Positions 32,681-43,433 of a DNA stretch of 64,000 nt are shown here, piece by piece (position 1 is the stretch's first letter; every line of letters begins with the position of its first letter). The notes under the pieces were generated by a model that saw nothing but the letters and a program-made list of their open reading frames with translations, was not told the origin of the DNA and searched no databases. The translations under genes were made by a program, and so were the position numbers. The stretch is from Piscibacillus halophilus (GTDB lineage: Bacteria; Bacillota; Bacilli; Bacillales; Alkalibacillaceae): the NCBI RefSeq assembly GCF_900110685.1, contig NZ_FOES01000004.1, positions 62,001 through 126,000 of the forward strand. Direction: 5' to 3'.

Positions 32681-33709
32681 TTATAAAATTAACATTGCGT
32701 CTCCAAAGCTAAAGAAGCGATAGCGTTCTTTTACAGCTTCGTTATAAGCATTTAAGATAAATTCTTTATTTGCAAAAGCACTGACTAACATGATTAACGT
32801 TGATTTTGGCAAATGGAAGTTTGTAATCATCGCGTCAATGGCTTTAAATTGATACGGAGGATAAATAAATATATCGGTCCATCCGTTCGCTTCCTTAAAC
32901 TTCCCATCTTCATCTCTCGCAATTGTCTCTAACGTACGAACTGATGTGGTTCCAACCGCAACGATTTTGTTGTCTCTTTGTTTAACGTCATTAAGTAAAT
33001 CTGCCGTCTGTTGATTCATTTGATAAAACTCAGCGTGCATATCATGTTCTTCGATATTTTCGACTTGTACTGGTCGAAATGTTCCAAGTCCTACATGTAA
33101 GGTGATATAAGCTATATGAACCCCTTTGGCTTTGATTTGCTCCAACAATTCTTCTGTAAAATGCAGACCAGCTGTAGGGGCAGCTGCTGAACCAACTTCC
33201 TCAGCGTAAACAGTTTGATAACGATCACGATCATCCAATTGTTCCTTAATATAAGGGGGCAATGGCATTTCGCCTAATTGATCTAATACTTCTAAAAAGA
33301 TTCCATCATATTCGAAACGAATCAATCTTCCACCATGTTCTTTTTGCCCCGTACATACCGCTTTTAATAAACCATCTCCAAATGAAAGCCTTGTGCCTTC
33401 TTTCACTTTTTTAGCAGGCTTAACAAGAACTTCCCATTCATCACCTTCTAGTTGATTCAAAAGTAATAACTCAATTTTTCCACCTGTATCCTCTTTTTCT
33501 CCAAATAATCGAGCAGGCATAACTTTCGTATTATTAAGAACGAGACAATCACCTGGATTTAAATAGTCAACAATATTGTAAAAATAACGGTGATTAATGG
33601 TCTCCTGTTCACGATTTAAAACCATTAATCGTGAACTCGAACGATCAACTAGCGGTGTCTGAGCAATTAATTCCTCAGGTAATTCAAAATCAAAATCCTC
33701 AATATTCAT
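32681..33709 (-). CDS. queA: S-adenosylmethionine:tRNA ribosyltransferase-isomerase QueA
   Basis: QueA turns preQ1 in tRNA into epoxyqueuosine, using the ribosyl part of SAM. The 342-residue protein starts [15 protein letters not shown] and has the family stretches [41 protein letters not shown] and [17 protein letters not shown]. The queA-tgt-yajC order follows the DUF2905 and ruvB genes, as in Bacillus. Confidence 0.97.
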   Translation of the reverse strand: MNIEDFDFELPEELIAQTPLVDRSSSRLMVLNREQETINHRYFYNIVDYLNPGDCLVLNNTKVMPARLFGEKEDTGGKIELLLLNQLEGDEWEVLVKPAKKVKEGTRLSFGDGLLKAVCTGQKEHGGRLIRFEYDGIFLEVLDQLGEMPLPPYIKEQLDDRDRYQTVYAEEVGSAAAPTAGLHFTEELLEQIKAKGVHIAYITLHVGLGTFRPVQVENIEEHDMHAEFYQMNQQTADLLNDVKQRDNKIVAVGTTSVRTLETIARDEDGKFKEANGWTDIFIYPPYQFKAIDAMITNFHLPKSTLIMLVSAFANKEFILNAYNEAVKERYRFFSFGDAMLIL

Positions 33710-33726
33710 GTTGTTCTCACTTCCCT

Positions 33727-33924
33727 CTATCTAAACCTACCTATTACAAAGAAAATTAAACTTAAAATAATACTAATCACAATGGATGTCACAATCGGAA
33801 AATAAACGGTCGTATTCCCTTTTTTAAACGTAATATCTCCTGGAAGCTTACCAATAAAACTCCATGAAATACCTATGACAATTAACACAATTCCAATAAC
33901 GACCAATATCTTTCCAAAATCCAT
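33727..33924 (-). CDS. DUF2905 family small membrane protein (YrzS-like)
   Basis: The 65-residue protein has two membrane helices (residues about 5-25 and 43-62) joined by [20 protein letters not shown], the core of DUF2905. Its function is unknown. Its ATG follows the ruvB stop with no gap, behind a GGAGGT site inside the end of ruvB, which implies coupled translation. B. subtilis yrzS is in the same place between ruvB and queA. Confidence 0.88.
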   Translation of the reverse strand: MDFGKILVVIGIVLIVIGISWSFIGKLPGDITFKKGNTTVYFPIVTSIVISIILSLIFFVIGRFR

Positions 33925-34923
33925 TTACGATTGGACCTCCCTGTCAAAATGTTCATAGGCCTTAATAGTTGCCACACGTCCTCTTGGAGTTCGTTGAATG
34001 AAACCTTGCTGAAGTAAAAAGGGCTCATAAACATCCTCTATCGTTTGAGATTCCTCTCCAATTGTAGCAGATATCGTATCTAGGCCAACTGGACCACCTT
34101 GAAACTTATCTATGATTCCAAGTAAATACTTATGGTCGATATGATCCAAACCTGCAATGTCCACCTGTAACATCGACAAAGCTTGTTGAGTCGTCTGTAA
34201 TGTAATTGAGTTTTCCTGTCTCACTTGGGCAATGTCACGGACTCGTTTTAATAATCGATTAGCAATTCTAGGTGTTCCTCGAGAACGTGAAGCAATCTCT
34301 CCAGCAGCATCTTCTTCGATTTCCACCTCAAAAATCTCTGCAGTCCTCTTTATAATCATGCTCAATTCTTCAATATTATAAAACTCTAATCGACTTAATA
34401 CTCCAAAACGATCTCTAAGTGGGGCTGAAAGTAATCCTGCTCGCGTTGTAGCTCCGACTAACGTAAAAGGAGGTAAATCCAAACGAACAGAACGAGCTTC
34501 TGAACCCTGACCAATCACAATGTCTAAAACAAAATCTTCCATCGCTGGATATAGTATTTCCTCAACGGACCTCGGTAACCTATGTATTTCATCAATAAAT
34601 AAAACATCTCCAGCCTCTAATGACGAAAGAATCGCAGCTAAATCACCTGCTCGTTCAATCGCAGGTCCAGATGTTGTTCTAAATTGCACGCCCATCTCAT
34701 TGGCAATAATGGACGCCATGGTTGTTTTTCCTAATCCAGGTGGACCATATAATAAAACATGGTCTAATGATTCCTCACGCATTTTAGCAGCTTCAATAAA
34801 AATACTTAAATTTTCCTTGGTTTTTGATTGTCCAATATATTGCGCAAGTCTAGTTGGACGCAAGCTTTGTTCAACATCTTGTTCTTCATGTTGCAGCTCA
34901 CCTGAGACCATCCGATCTTCCAT
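33925..34923 (-). CDS. ruvB: Holliday junction branch-migration ATPase RuvB
   Basis: RuvB forms the hexameric AAA+ motor that drives branch migration with RuvA. The 332-residue protein has Walker [10 protein letters not shown] (60-68), Walker [10 protein letters not shown] (about 106-114), sensor 1 LVGATTRAG and the C-terminal winged helix with [11 protein letters not shown]. It lies 15 bases after ruvA in the usual ruvAB order. Confidence 0.97.
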   Translation of the reverse strand: MEDRMVSGELQHEEQDVEQSLRPTRLAQYIGQSKTKENLSIFIEAAKMREESLDHVLLYGPPGLGKTTMASIIANEMGVQFRTTSGPAIERAGDLAAILSSLEAGDVLFIDEIHRLPRSVEEILYPAMEDFVLDIVIGQGSEARSVRLDLPPFTLVGATTRAGLLSAPLRDRFGVLSRLEFYNIEELSMIIKRTAEIFEVEIEEDAAGEIASRSRGTPRIANRLLKRVRDIAQVRQENSITLQTTQQALSMLQVDIAGLDHIDHKYLLGIIDKFQGGPVGLDTISATIGEESQTIEDVYEPFLLQQGFIQRTPRGRVATIKAYEHFDREVQS

Positions 34924-34938
34924 TTACTTCACCTACTT

Positions 34939-35547
34939 TTAACGCATTAATAATTGTAATCCTTTTTTCACAATATCATCTGTCGATGTAGCTTCGAGTG
35001 TTTTTAACTGAACGGATACTTTATTAATCTCTTTTGATGAATAACCTAACGCTTTTAACGCCTCAATAGCTTCTTCATAATGACTAGTTCCTGACTCGCT
35101 AGTTGATTGATACTCATCAACAGTTTGATTAGTCGAATGATTCATCCATTCATTTACTTTTCCTTTTAAGTCAAGAATCATCTGGCGAGCTGTTTTCTTC
35201 CCAACACCAGGAAATTGAGTTAAGAATTGATCATCTTCTTTTTCGATCGCTAAAGCAAAATCGTGAACAGTGGTTTGTCCAACAATATTCATCGCATGCT
35301 TTGGCCCGATTCCTGATACGTTTAACAGCTTCTTAAACATCTCTTTTTCCTCTTCTTCTTTAAATCCATATAAGATTTGAGCATCTTCTCGAACATGTAA
35401 ATATGTATATATCTTTACTAGTTGATTTAAAAAGGGCTGAAAACGAAATGGATTATCATTCATGATTTCATAACCAATCCCCATAACCTCAACAATTATG
35501 TAATCTTCCGTTAAATCAACTAATTCCCCTTTTATATATGAATACAT
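34939..35547 (-). CDS. ruvA: Holliday junction DNA-binding protein RuvA
   Basis: RuvA binds four-way junctions as a tetramer and recruits RuvB. The 202-residue protein has the N-terminal OB domain (MYSYIKGELVDL), two helix-hairpin-helix units (LLNVSGIGPKHAMNI and FPGVGKKTARQMILDLK) and a C-terminal UBA-like domain (EEAIEALKALGYS) that contacts RuvB. The gene bofC, next to ruvA in B. subtilis, is absent; yebC follows on the upstream side instead. Confidence 0.96.
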   Translation of the reverse strand: MYSYIKGELVDLTEDYIIVEVMGIGYEIMNDNPFRFQPFLNQLVKIYTYLHVREDAQILYGFKEEEEKEMFKKLLNVSGIGPKHAMNIVGQTTVHDFALAIEKEDDQFLTQFPGVGKKTARQMILDLKGKVNEWMNHSTNQTVDEYQSTSESGTSHYEEAIEALKALGYSSKEINKVSVQLKTLEATSTDDIVKKGLQLLMR

Positions 35548-35663
35548 GAGTTCCTCCTCAAAATCACTTCGCTCTGAACAAACGTTCTATTTATAGTTTA
35601 ACATGAGTTAAAACATTTTAGTGATGAAAAATTGAAAACCTCCCCATACAGGAGAGGTATTAC

Positions 35664-36383
35664 TTATTGCATATTATGATGAACTTCCTGAACATCATCT
35701 AAATCTTCTAGCATATCAATCATTTTTTCCATTTTACTTTGTTGATCATCATCTAAAGATGAATATGTGTCTGGAAACATCGATAATTCTGCAACTTCAA
35801 GTGGATAAGAATCCTGTAATGCATTTCGTACATCTTCAAAATCTTCTACCGATGTATAGATTTCATACACTTCGTCATTCGATTCAAATTCTTCACAACC
35901 TGCTTCGATGGCTTCTAACATTAAAGTATCTTCATCAACTTCTACTTCTTCACGTTTAATGACGATGTATCCTTTTCGATGGAACATGAAAGAAACACAA
36001 CCATTTTCACCGAGGTTGCCATCATATTTAGAAAAGGCATGACGCACTTCTGAAGCTGTACGATTTTTATTATCTGTAAGAGCTTCAACCATTACAGCCA
36101 CACCACCTGGTCCATAGCCTTCGTATACTATTTCCTCATAGTTTTCTCCATCTACGTTACCAGTCGCCTTGTTAATCGCGCGCTCAATATTGTCGTTTGG
36201 CATATTATTAGCTTTTGCTTTATCAATTGCCAAGCGTAAAGCAGAATTGGTCTCTAGATCGCTTCCACCTTGTTTGGCTGCCACATAAATTTCTTTAGCT
36301 AATTTCATAAATATTTTTCCGCGTTTTGCATCTTTAGCGTTTTTCTTATGTTTAATATTGTGCCATTTTGAATGACCTGCCAT
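35664..36383 (-). CDS. YebC/PmpR family DNA- or ribosome-associated regulator
   Basis: The 239-residue protein is a full-length YebC-type protein. It begins [24 protein letters not shown] and has [27 protein letters not shown] and the C-terminal domain with [11 protein letters not shown]. The family was described as transcription regulators, and more recent work links some members to translation of proline-rich or stalling sequences. It corresponds to B. subtilis YrbC, which is also near coxA and ruvA. GGGGGAGGAG precedes the ATG. Confidence 0.93.
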   Translation of the reverse strand: MAGHSKWHNIKHKKNAKDAKRGKIFMKLAKEIYVAAKQGGSDLETNSALRLAIDKAKANNMPNDNIERAINKATGNVDGENYEEIVYEGYGPGGVAVMVEALTDNKNRTASEVRHAFSKYDGNLGENGCVSFMFHRKGYIVIKREEVEVDEDTLMLEAIEAGCEEFESNDEVYEIYTSVEDFEDVRNALQDSYPLEVAELSMFPDTYSSLDDDQQSKMEKMIDMLEDLDDVQEVHHNMQ

Positions 36384-36404
36384 TGTTTCTCCTCCCCCGA
36401 TGTA

Positions 36405-37163
36405 TTACTTTACAAGATCATAGACACGATAAACTTTGCCATTTTCTAAGTTGGCTGAATCTTTGATAAGTCCCATCATTAGATCCGCCACTTCTTTTGG
36501 ACTTCTTAGTTTACCTTCTTCTTTATATTGTTTAAATTGATCGACCTGCTTAAAGTTGTCTTCATCAGAACGACGAATTTCTTCTTGCATATTCGTATCC
36601 ATTATACCAGGACTAAAAGCTATGTGTAGATCATTTGATTTTAATTCTTCCGCTTCAAGGGCAGCTGTTTCAGTGTACAAATTAACTGCTGCTTTTGTCG
36701 AACCATAAGCATTCCAACCATATACAGCACGCTCAGCTGCACCTGAAGTCACATTAACGACAAATAAACGATCGGTATTGATATGCTTTTTCATCGTATT
36801 AACAATAATCATTAACGCTGTTAAATTAACTGAAACATGCTTGGCGATCTCATGATTTTCAATCGATCCGACAGGACCAATCGGACTTACCATCCCAGCG
36901 TTATTGACGATTAACAATTCATCTAAAGAATCTTTATGTAATTTCGTTACAATTTCATGTAACGTATCATTCAATTTTTCAAGGTCGCTTAAATCGCATG
37001 AATGATGATAATAAGACTTACGGCTTTCATTAGCCAAGTTTTTTAGTTCATTTGTTTTTCTCTTTCTTGATATTGTGAATAAATTATATCCTTCTTCTAA
37101 TAAATTTTTGGCTACTTCTTCACCTAAACCGCGAGAAGCACCGGTTACAATTGCAAATTTCAT
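36405..37163 (-). CDS. short-chain dehydrogenase, benzil reductase (YueD)-like
   Basis: The 252-residue NAD(P)-dependent reductase has the Rossmann motif TGASRGLG (residues 7-14), VNNAGMV, and the catalytic Tyr-x3-Lys in AYGSTKAAV. The local patterns around TSGAAERAVYGWNAYGSTK resemble Bacillus (S)-benzoin-forming benzil reductases, but the substrate cannot be fixed from sequence. The ATG at 37161-37163 has GGGGGA seven bases upstream; an in-frame TTG five codons earlier is less good. It is not part of this locus in B. subtilis. Confidence 0.82.
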   Translation of the reverse strand: MKFAIVTGASRGLGEEVAKNLLEEGYNLFTISRKRKTNELKNLANESRKSYYHHSCDLSDLEKLNDTLHEIVTKLHKDSLDELLIVNNAGMVSPIGPVGSIENHEIAKHVSVNLTALMIIVNTMKKHINTDRLFVVNVTSGAAERAVYGWNAYGSTKAAVNLYTETAALEAEELKSNDLHIAFSPGIMDTNMQEEIRRSDEDNFKQVDQFKQYKEEGKLRSPKEVADLMMGLIKDSANLENGKVYRVYDLVK

Positions 37164-37191
37164 TGTTAAATCCCCCAATTTTCATTATGTA

Positions 37192-37219
37192 AGTGAAAAG
37201 GAGGTTCCTCCTTTTCACT
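37192..37219. other. perfect 13-bp hairpin at the end of the coxA-like gene
   Basis: AGTGAAAAGGAGG/CCTCCTTTTCACT (37192-37204 and 37207-37219) with a 2-base loop overlaps the stop codon of the lipoprotein gene. On the minus strand no T-run follows; on the plus strand AATCTTTTTG follows. It may stabilise or end the lipoprotein mRNA before the dehydrogenase gene. Confidence 0.5.
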
Positions 37220-37727
37220 AATCTTTTTGTCGATCTTCAATGCGGTTGTGGAATTCTTCATCCACACTAACAGATATATCTGTTCTACCAGTTATATTTT
37301 CTACTACTTCTTTAACTTTTTCAATAGCTTCCTCTTCTTCTACTCGACTCGCTAAATAAACTGCGACATAAATTTGATCTTCAGTAACCGCAACTCCAGC
37401 CTCTCTAATCTCACGCATATTCCTTAATTCATAGTAAATTTGACGATTCAATTCATTTCTTCTTTTGAATTTCTCATCTCGAATGCGATCACGATTATCC
37501 GTATTCCCTAGGGATTCATCTGTTTCACGTTGCTCATAATACTCATAAGGGTTCGGATACGCATTATACCTGATTTTTTCTTCAGTTGTGGGCTCTTCTG
37601 GCTGATCAAACTGAATATCAGTCGTCTCTTCACCATCTGTAATGCTTTCCTCTTCTTGTTCAGGATTTACAAACGTACACGCACCCAAGAAGATCAAACT
37701 TATAAGTAAAATCGATTTCTTAAACAA
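37218..37727 (-). CDS. YhcN/YlaJ family sporulation lipoprotein (CoxA-like)
   Basis: The 169-residue lipoprotein has a short basic start, a hydrophobic stretch and the lipobox LGAC with the lipidated Cys17. An acidic region follows, and then the YhcN/YlaJ domain (REAGVAVTEDQIYVAVYLASRV and a TDISVSVDEEFHNRIEDR end). The start is TTG at 37725-37727 behind GGAGGTG; the upstream ATG lies inside that site. B. subtilis CoxA, a cortex-associated spore protein, lies beside safA and yrbC. The same neighbours here make a spore-cortex role likely, though unproven. Confidence 0.8.
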   Translation of the reverse strand: MFKKSILLISLIFLGACTFVNPEQEEESITDGEETTDIQFDQPEEPTTEEKIRYNAYPNPYEYYEQRETDESLGNTDNRDRIRDEKFKRRNELNRQIYYELRNMREIREAGVAVTEDQIYVAVYLASRVEEEEAIEKVKEVVENITGRTDISVSVDEEFHNRIEDRQKD

Positions 37728-37778
37728 TGAAAACACCTCCATATCATTAGTTTGAAATAAGAGGTGTTTCTCATTCGT

Positions 37779-38537
37779 CTATTCTAATGTGAAATGATGG
37801 AAATCCGGCGGTGATGTTGGTAAATCACGTTTATGAGCTGTTCGTTCGTGCATTTTTACAATAGTCTGCTTATCTTCTTCACTGATTTTGTCCCCGCGTA
37901 GAAACGCATCAATCGTATCGTAGGAAATGCCCATTTCAGATTCATCTGTTTGACCTTCCCAAAGACCCGCACTTGGGGCTTTATGAATAATTTGATCTGG
38001 TACACCTAACTCTTTGGCTAATTCACGTACCTCAGTTTTAGTATAGTGAAGCAATGGTACTAAATCAACTCCACCATCACCATATTTTGTGAAGTATCCA
38101 GTATACCATTCTGCCGCATTATCAGTTCCTACGACTAAATAATTGTAGTTTGTAGCTATGGTATAAAGAGTACTCATTCTTAATCTAGCTCGTAAATTTG
38201 CATCTGCTAATTTCTCGTTTTTATCGTTCCAGTCACCTTTGTTCTGTAATTGTTTTTTAATGCTGCTAAACAACAATTCATGTTGATCTGTAAGGTCAAC
38301 TGTCACGGAATCAATTTGCGAACCTTCTATCACTAACTGAGCATCTGCCTCATCTTGGCCATTACTTTTACAAGGCATAACGACACCTAATGAATGTTCA
38401 GGAAGGGCTCTTTTGATTAAATAACCAACAACCGATGAATCGATCCCTCCACTTAATCCTACAAGTAAACCGTTAACATTTGCTTCTTCAACTTTCATTT
38501 GTAACCACTTCGTTAATTGTTCCACATGTTTTTCCAT
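37779..38537 (-). CDS. nadE: ammonia-dependent NAD+ synthetase NadE
   Basis: NadE amidates deamido-NAD to NAD+. The 252-residue protein has the PP-loop LSGGIDSS (28-35), VVGTDNAAEWYTGYFTKYGDGGVDLVPL for substrate and ATP binding, and PSAGLWEGQTDESEMG. There is no glutaminase domain, so it uses ammonia. In B. subtilis this spot next to safA carries nadB-nadC-nadA, while nadE is elsewhere. Here a different NAD gene occupies the spot. Confidence 0.93.
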   Translation of the reverse strand: MEKHVEQLTKWLQMKVEEANVNGLLVGLSGGIDSSVVGYLIKRALPEHSLGVVMPCKSNGQDEADAQLVIEGSQIDSVTVDLTDQHELLFSSIKKQLQNKGDWNDKNEKLADANLRARLRMSTLYTIATNYNYLVVGTDNAAEWYTGYFTKYGDGGVDLVPLLHYTKTEVRELAKELGVPDQIIHKAPSAGLWEGQTDESEMGISYDTIDAFLRGDKISEEDKQTIVKMHERTAHKRDLPTSPPDFHHFTLE

Positions 38538-38606
38538 ACCCTAGTCCCCTTTTCCGACATTTATTGTTATATATTCTACCATAAGATGTTATATCATGAC
38601 AAAAGG

Positions 38607-39170
38607 TTAATAATAATAACCATTGCACCCACAAGGGTTATAAGGTCGATAATAGTACTGATTATTGTAAGTATAACCATACGGATTTTGATTCATATAT
38701 CCATAAGGATTGTAATAAGGCTGGGCATATTGACGTTGTTCATAAGGATAAGGTGCCATCGTCTGGTTTACGTAATGATAATCATACGTTTGTGTTGGAT
38801 ATGGTTCAGGTATGACCCAATTCTCATACCCTTCAGGCAAAAATTGTTGGATATATTCATCTTTTTGGTTTTCTTCTATTGAAGAGATAACCTTATCACT
38901 AATAACAAATTCATCTTCTTTTACCCTTGGTAACATTTTTGGCTTATTTGGATCGTGAGGCGGTGCCATACGTTTATCCGAAACATTTAAGATTGGTTCT
39001 TCACTCGGTTTTTCCTCGACGACCATAGGAACCTTAACTTTCATTTTAGGCAAAGGGTCATTTGAATAATCTAAATGCCGATTCATATTAACTAGCTCAT
39101 CGACTGAGATATGATACTTTTTGGCAATCGATTCAAATGTTTCACCTTTTTGCACAACATGAATTCTCAT
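38607..39170 (-). CDS. SafA-like spore coat morphogenetic protein with LysM domain
   Basis: The 187-residue protein starts with a LysM domain at residues 1-46 (HVVQKGETFESIAKKYHISVDELV). A linker with acidic and proline residues follows. The tail from about residue 125 is very rich in Tyr, Asn, Pro and Gly and ends CGCNGYYY. This is the SafA pattern: LysM anchors at the cortex-coat interface and the C-terminal part recruits inner-coat proteins. It is about half the length of B. subtilis SafA. Neighbours (coxA-like, yebC) fit the safA locus. AAAGGAG precedes the ATG. Confidence 0.82.
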   Translation of the reverse strand: MRIHVVQKGETFESIAKKYHISVDELVNMNRHLDYSNDPLPKMKVKVPMVVEEKPSEEPILNVSDKRMAPPHDPNKPKMLPRVKEDEFVISDKVISSIEENQKDEYIQQFLPEGYENWVIPEPYPTQTYDYHYVNQTMAPYPYEQRQYAQPYYNPYGYMNQNPYGYTYNNQYYYRPYNPCGCNGYYY

Positions 39171-39275
39171 GATGATACTCCTTTCAGATTATAATCCCAC
39201 TAACACATTATGCAAAAGGAGCAAAATGTTGAGCGTTTGCCTATAAAATGAACGAGGTATTCAAAGTATTAGTAA

Positions 39276-39312
39276 GTAAAAATACACCAGCCATGATTTT
39301 TCAATCACAGCT
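39276..39312 (-). terminator. terminator after obg
   Basis: A 10-bp stem with two wobbles (AGCCATGATT/AATCACAGCT, 39289-39298 and 39303-39312) with a 4-base loop is followed on the minus strand by GGTGTATTTTTAC. It separates obg from safA. Confidence 0.6.
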
Positions 39313-39351
39313 AGTGCAACTTAGTATGGTAATAACAATTACCCACTGAAA

Positions 39352-40650
<1,299 letters not shown>

Positions 40651-40654
40651 TCAC

Positions 40655-41173
40655 CTACTTATAAGTAAATACAAATGAAGTTTCTTTTTCATTTTTTATA
40701 ACCTTCAATTGCCCATAACTATAAAAGGTTATATCATCCAATGATTCTATACCCTTAATGTGATACTTAATATACCAATCATGATCATATTTTATTTGAA
40801 CAAGAATATGTAAATGGATTAGAGAGTCAAGCTGTGCTTTTATTTGTTCAAATAACCGTTTTCCATCATGAGTTATTTGACCATCATAATCTTCTATCGA
40901 TGTTTCATGATTTTCAATCTCGAAATCAAAGTTCATTTCTCTCTCAAATAAATTTAATGATAACAGCCAATAAACATATTGAGGAGCATCTAATGTTTGC
41001 AACTGGCGTTCATTCTTTAATTGCATGATGAGATGATGAAGTTTTTCCTGAGATTGCTCATATTGTTTCATGCTTGCATAACCATCGACTAACTGCAAAT
41101 GATTCATTAAATCATGGCGATATAGACGCAACAAATATAAAACATCTTTTATATTAACTTGCAAATTCCTCAC
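40655..41173 (-). CDS. spo0B: sporulation initiation phosphotransferase Spo0B
   Basis: Spo0B passes phosphate from Spo0F to Spo0A in the phosphorelay. The 172-residue protein has the four-helix-bundle histidine motif YRHDLMNHLQLVDGY with phospho-acceptor His20, followed by YEQSQEKLHHLI and a degenerate kinase-like C-terminal domain. The family is poorly conserved, but position between rpmA and obg confirms it. The start is ambiguous: GTG at 41173 (used here) or TTG at 41164, both near AGGGTGAGG. Confidence 0.88.
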   Translation of the reverse strand: MRNLQVNIKDVLYLLRLYRHDLMNHLQLVDGYASMKQYEQSQEKLHHLIMQLKNERQLQTLDAPQYVYWLLSLNLFEREMNFDFEIENHETSIEDYDGQITHDGKRLFEQIKAQLDSLIHLHILVQIKYDHDWYIKYHIKGIESLDDITFYSYGQLKVIKNEKETSFVFTYK

Positions 41174-41239
41174 CCTGCCTTTTTATAATATCATATCACA
41201 TTCAAACTATGACTTTATGTATATATGGGCTCTTAAAAA

Positions 41240-41276
41240 GAATAAAAGCTGACTCTTCTTGATGAGTCAGCTTTTA
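41240..41276 (-). terminator. Rho-independent terminator after rpmA
   Basis: A 12-bp stem AAAAGCTGACTC/GAGTCAGCTTTT (41244-41255 and 41264-41275) is followed on the minus strand by ATTCTTTTTAAG. It ends the rplU-prp-rpmA transcript, perhaps with readthrough into spo0B-obg. Confidence 0.85.
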
Positions 41277-41286
41277 ATTCAAGGAT

Positions 41287-41924
<638 letters not shown>

Positions 41925-41935
41925 GTGGAATACCC

Positions 41936-42244
41936 TTACGCATTAATTTTTTCGATTGTCACTTTTGTATAAGGCTGACGATGACCTTGCTTACGCTTGT
42001 AATTTTTCTTCGGCTTGTATTTGAAAACAGTAATTTTGCGTCCTTTGCCTTGCTTTTCAACTTTACCTGTAACAGTTGCACCTTCAACTACCGGAGATCC
42101 AACTTTTACGTTGTCGCCACCAACAAAAAGGACTTTGTCAAACGTAACTTCTTCACCAGCTTCAGCGTCAAGCTTTTCGATGAATACTGATTGACCTTCT
42201 TCTACTTTGATTTGTTTTCCACCAGTTTCAATAATTGCGTACAT
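41936..42244 (-). CDS. rplU: 50S ribosomal protein L21
   Basis: The 102-residue protein starts [17 protein letters not shown] and ends with the L21 signature [28 protein letters not shown]-type stretch (here [16 protein letters not shown]). The ATG at 42242-42244 follows GAGGAGG. The GTG three codons earlier lies inside that site. The length equals B. subtilis L21. It is the first gene of rplU-prp-rpmA and is preceded by the L21 leader. Confidence 0.97.
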   Translation of the reverse strand: MYAIIETGGKQIKVEEGQSVFIEKLDAEAGEEVTFDKVLFVGGDNVKVGSPVVEGATVTGKVEKQGKGRKITVFKYKPKKNYKRKQGHRQPYTKVTIEKINA

Positions 42245-42354
42245 TCTCTGCACCTCCTCAAAAACTAAGACTCGCCATCGAGGTACTTACGATTGTAAGT
42301 TTCAAGACCTCTTCTGAGCGGTTGTAGCAGCGGGTGCTACATTTATGCATAACA
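42245..42354 (-). promoter_or_regulatory. L21 leader (rplU 5' UTR autoregulatory element)
   Basis: About 110 bases between the promoter and rplU hold the strongly conserved blocks of the Bacillus L21 leader. These are GTAGCACCCGCTGCTAC (a small hairpin), GCTCAGAAGAGGTCTTGAAAC, ACTTAC/GTAAGT, and CCTCGATGGCGAGTCTTAG just before the ribosome site. CCTC pairs back to GAGG. The leader is thought to mediate feedback by a ribosomal protein, L21 being the usual suggestion. Confidence 0.8.
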
Positions 42355-42360
42355 AAATAC

Positions 42361-42390
42361 ATAATAGCACGTTATGAAAGAGTTTGTCAA
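42361..42390 (-). promoter_or_regulatory. sigma-A promoter of rplU-prp-rpmA
   Basis: A perfect TTGACA (42385-42390) and TATTAT (42361-42366), spaced 18 bases apart, with an extended TGC before the -10. The start is expected near 42354. Confidence 0.85.
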
Positions 42391-42523
42391 CCTTCAACCA
42401 TGTTGAATTCGATGTCTCTCTGCTACCAACCGTTGTTCATTTTATTAAAAATAACTAGTACTTGTAAAGACCTATTTTATTTTTTCATAAATTTCAAGAT
42501 CTCCACTTATTTGAAATAACCAA

Positions 42524-42605
42524 TAAAAAAGAAGCTGCGCTAATTCGTCATGATCATGACTTTCTTGTCAGCTCCAATCTTAATTAACTATGCTTCTTTT
42601 GCATG
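42524..42605 (-). terminator. long stem-loop terminator after spoIVFB
   Basis: AAGAAGC near the spoIVFB stop (about 42593-42599) pairs with GCTTCTT followed by a T-run (42525-42537). An inner perfect palindrome GTCATGATCATGAC lies at 42547-42560. The hairpin is interrupted, but the final GCTTCTTTTTTATT is terminator-like. The rest of the 42391-42523 gap shows nothing I recognise. Confidence 0.55.
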
Positions 42606-43433
42606 AATGTTAGACACCGATATATTCGGTTTGTTTTCTGTAAAAAATGTTTGCAAACAATCTTCTTCTGTTATGAGATTATTGTGATTACCAACAAAAA
42701 TATAGTGATAACAATCCTTTTTAAAATGTTTCACTATTTCACTCAATGGTGTATGTTGACTAACTCTTAATAGTTCAACCTTAGATTGATCTACTCCCGA
42801 CACAAAGTAACGAGATAATAAGTGTTTGAGCAACATGATATGTTTATTTCGATAAAGAAGCCAATTATCGAGTAGCAAGAAAATAGATAAGAATGTTAAA
42901 TGAATGCTTGTCCACGATAATAAATACAGCAAAATGTTAGTAATGGCAATAGTCGTCATTGAAATAATCGACATCCAAATAATCGCTTGATGAAATGCAA
43001 TATATTGAGAAACGAACACAAACAGAATTCTCCCACCGTCGAGTGGAAGAATAGGTATAAGGTTAAATAATAAAATGACAGTATTAATCATCCATAACTG
43101 ATCCAAAATGATATGTTCAATATGAAAACCATTTAGGACGAGTAAAACGATGTAAATCCAAATATGTTGTAAAGGACCAGCTATTATCACCCATAATTCC
43201 TCTCTACTTGATCGATTATAAAAGTCTTCTGTTTCCATTACTCCACCAAATGGCCATATCATTAGACGCGTTATTTTCCACTTAAAGTACCTTGCAGCAG
43301 TATAATGTCCAAGTTCATGTATGGTGATGATAATGAAAAAGGCGATCAATTCAATGAATAACCCCAAAAAATAACTACCAATTAAGAGTAGTAGTAATAG
43401 TGGGTGAAATTGAATCACTTTAGTTCGAAACAT
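42588..43433 (-). CDS. spoIVFB: intramembrane metalloprotease SpoIVFB
   Basis: SpoIVFB is the site-2-type protease that cuts pro-sigma-K in the mother cell. The 281-residue protein has about six membrane spans, the zinc motif HELGH at residues 39-43, and the third ligand in IPILPLDGGRI near residue 130. A C-terminal CBS-like part follows. It overlaps spoIVFA by 14 bases, so the inhibitor partner SpoIVFA is made together with it. ATG follows AGGAGA. Confidence 0.92.
   Translation of the reverse strand: MFRTKVIQFHPLLLLLLIGSYFLGLFIELIAFFIIITIHELGHYTAARYFKWKITRLMIWPFGGVMETEDFYNRSSREELWVIIAGPLQHIWIYIVLLVLNGFHIEHIILDQLWMINTVILLFNLIPILPLDGGRILFVFVSQYIAFHQAIIWMSIISMTTIAITNILLYLLSWTSIHLTFLSIFLLLDNWLLYRNKHIMLLKHLLSRYFVSGVDQSKVELLRVSQHTPLSEIVKHFKKDCYHYIFVGNHNNLITEEDCLQTFFTENKPNISVSNIHAKEA

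Noticed and set aside
34520-34942. 140-codon open frame antisense to ruvB
   Set aside because: It mirrors the conserved ruvB frame and has no ribosome site or recognisable domain.
38517-38882. Plus-strand open frame of 121 codons across the end of the safA-like gene
   Set aside because: Its Ile/Arg-rich content is the reverse of the Tyr/Asn-rich SafA tail codons; no start signal is seen.
39171-39260. Possible sigma-E promoter before the safA-like gene
   Set aside because: CATAATGT resembles a -10, but no acceptable -35 lies 13-15 bases upstream.
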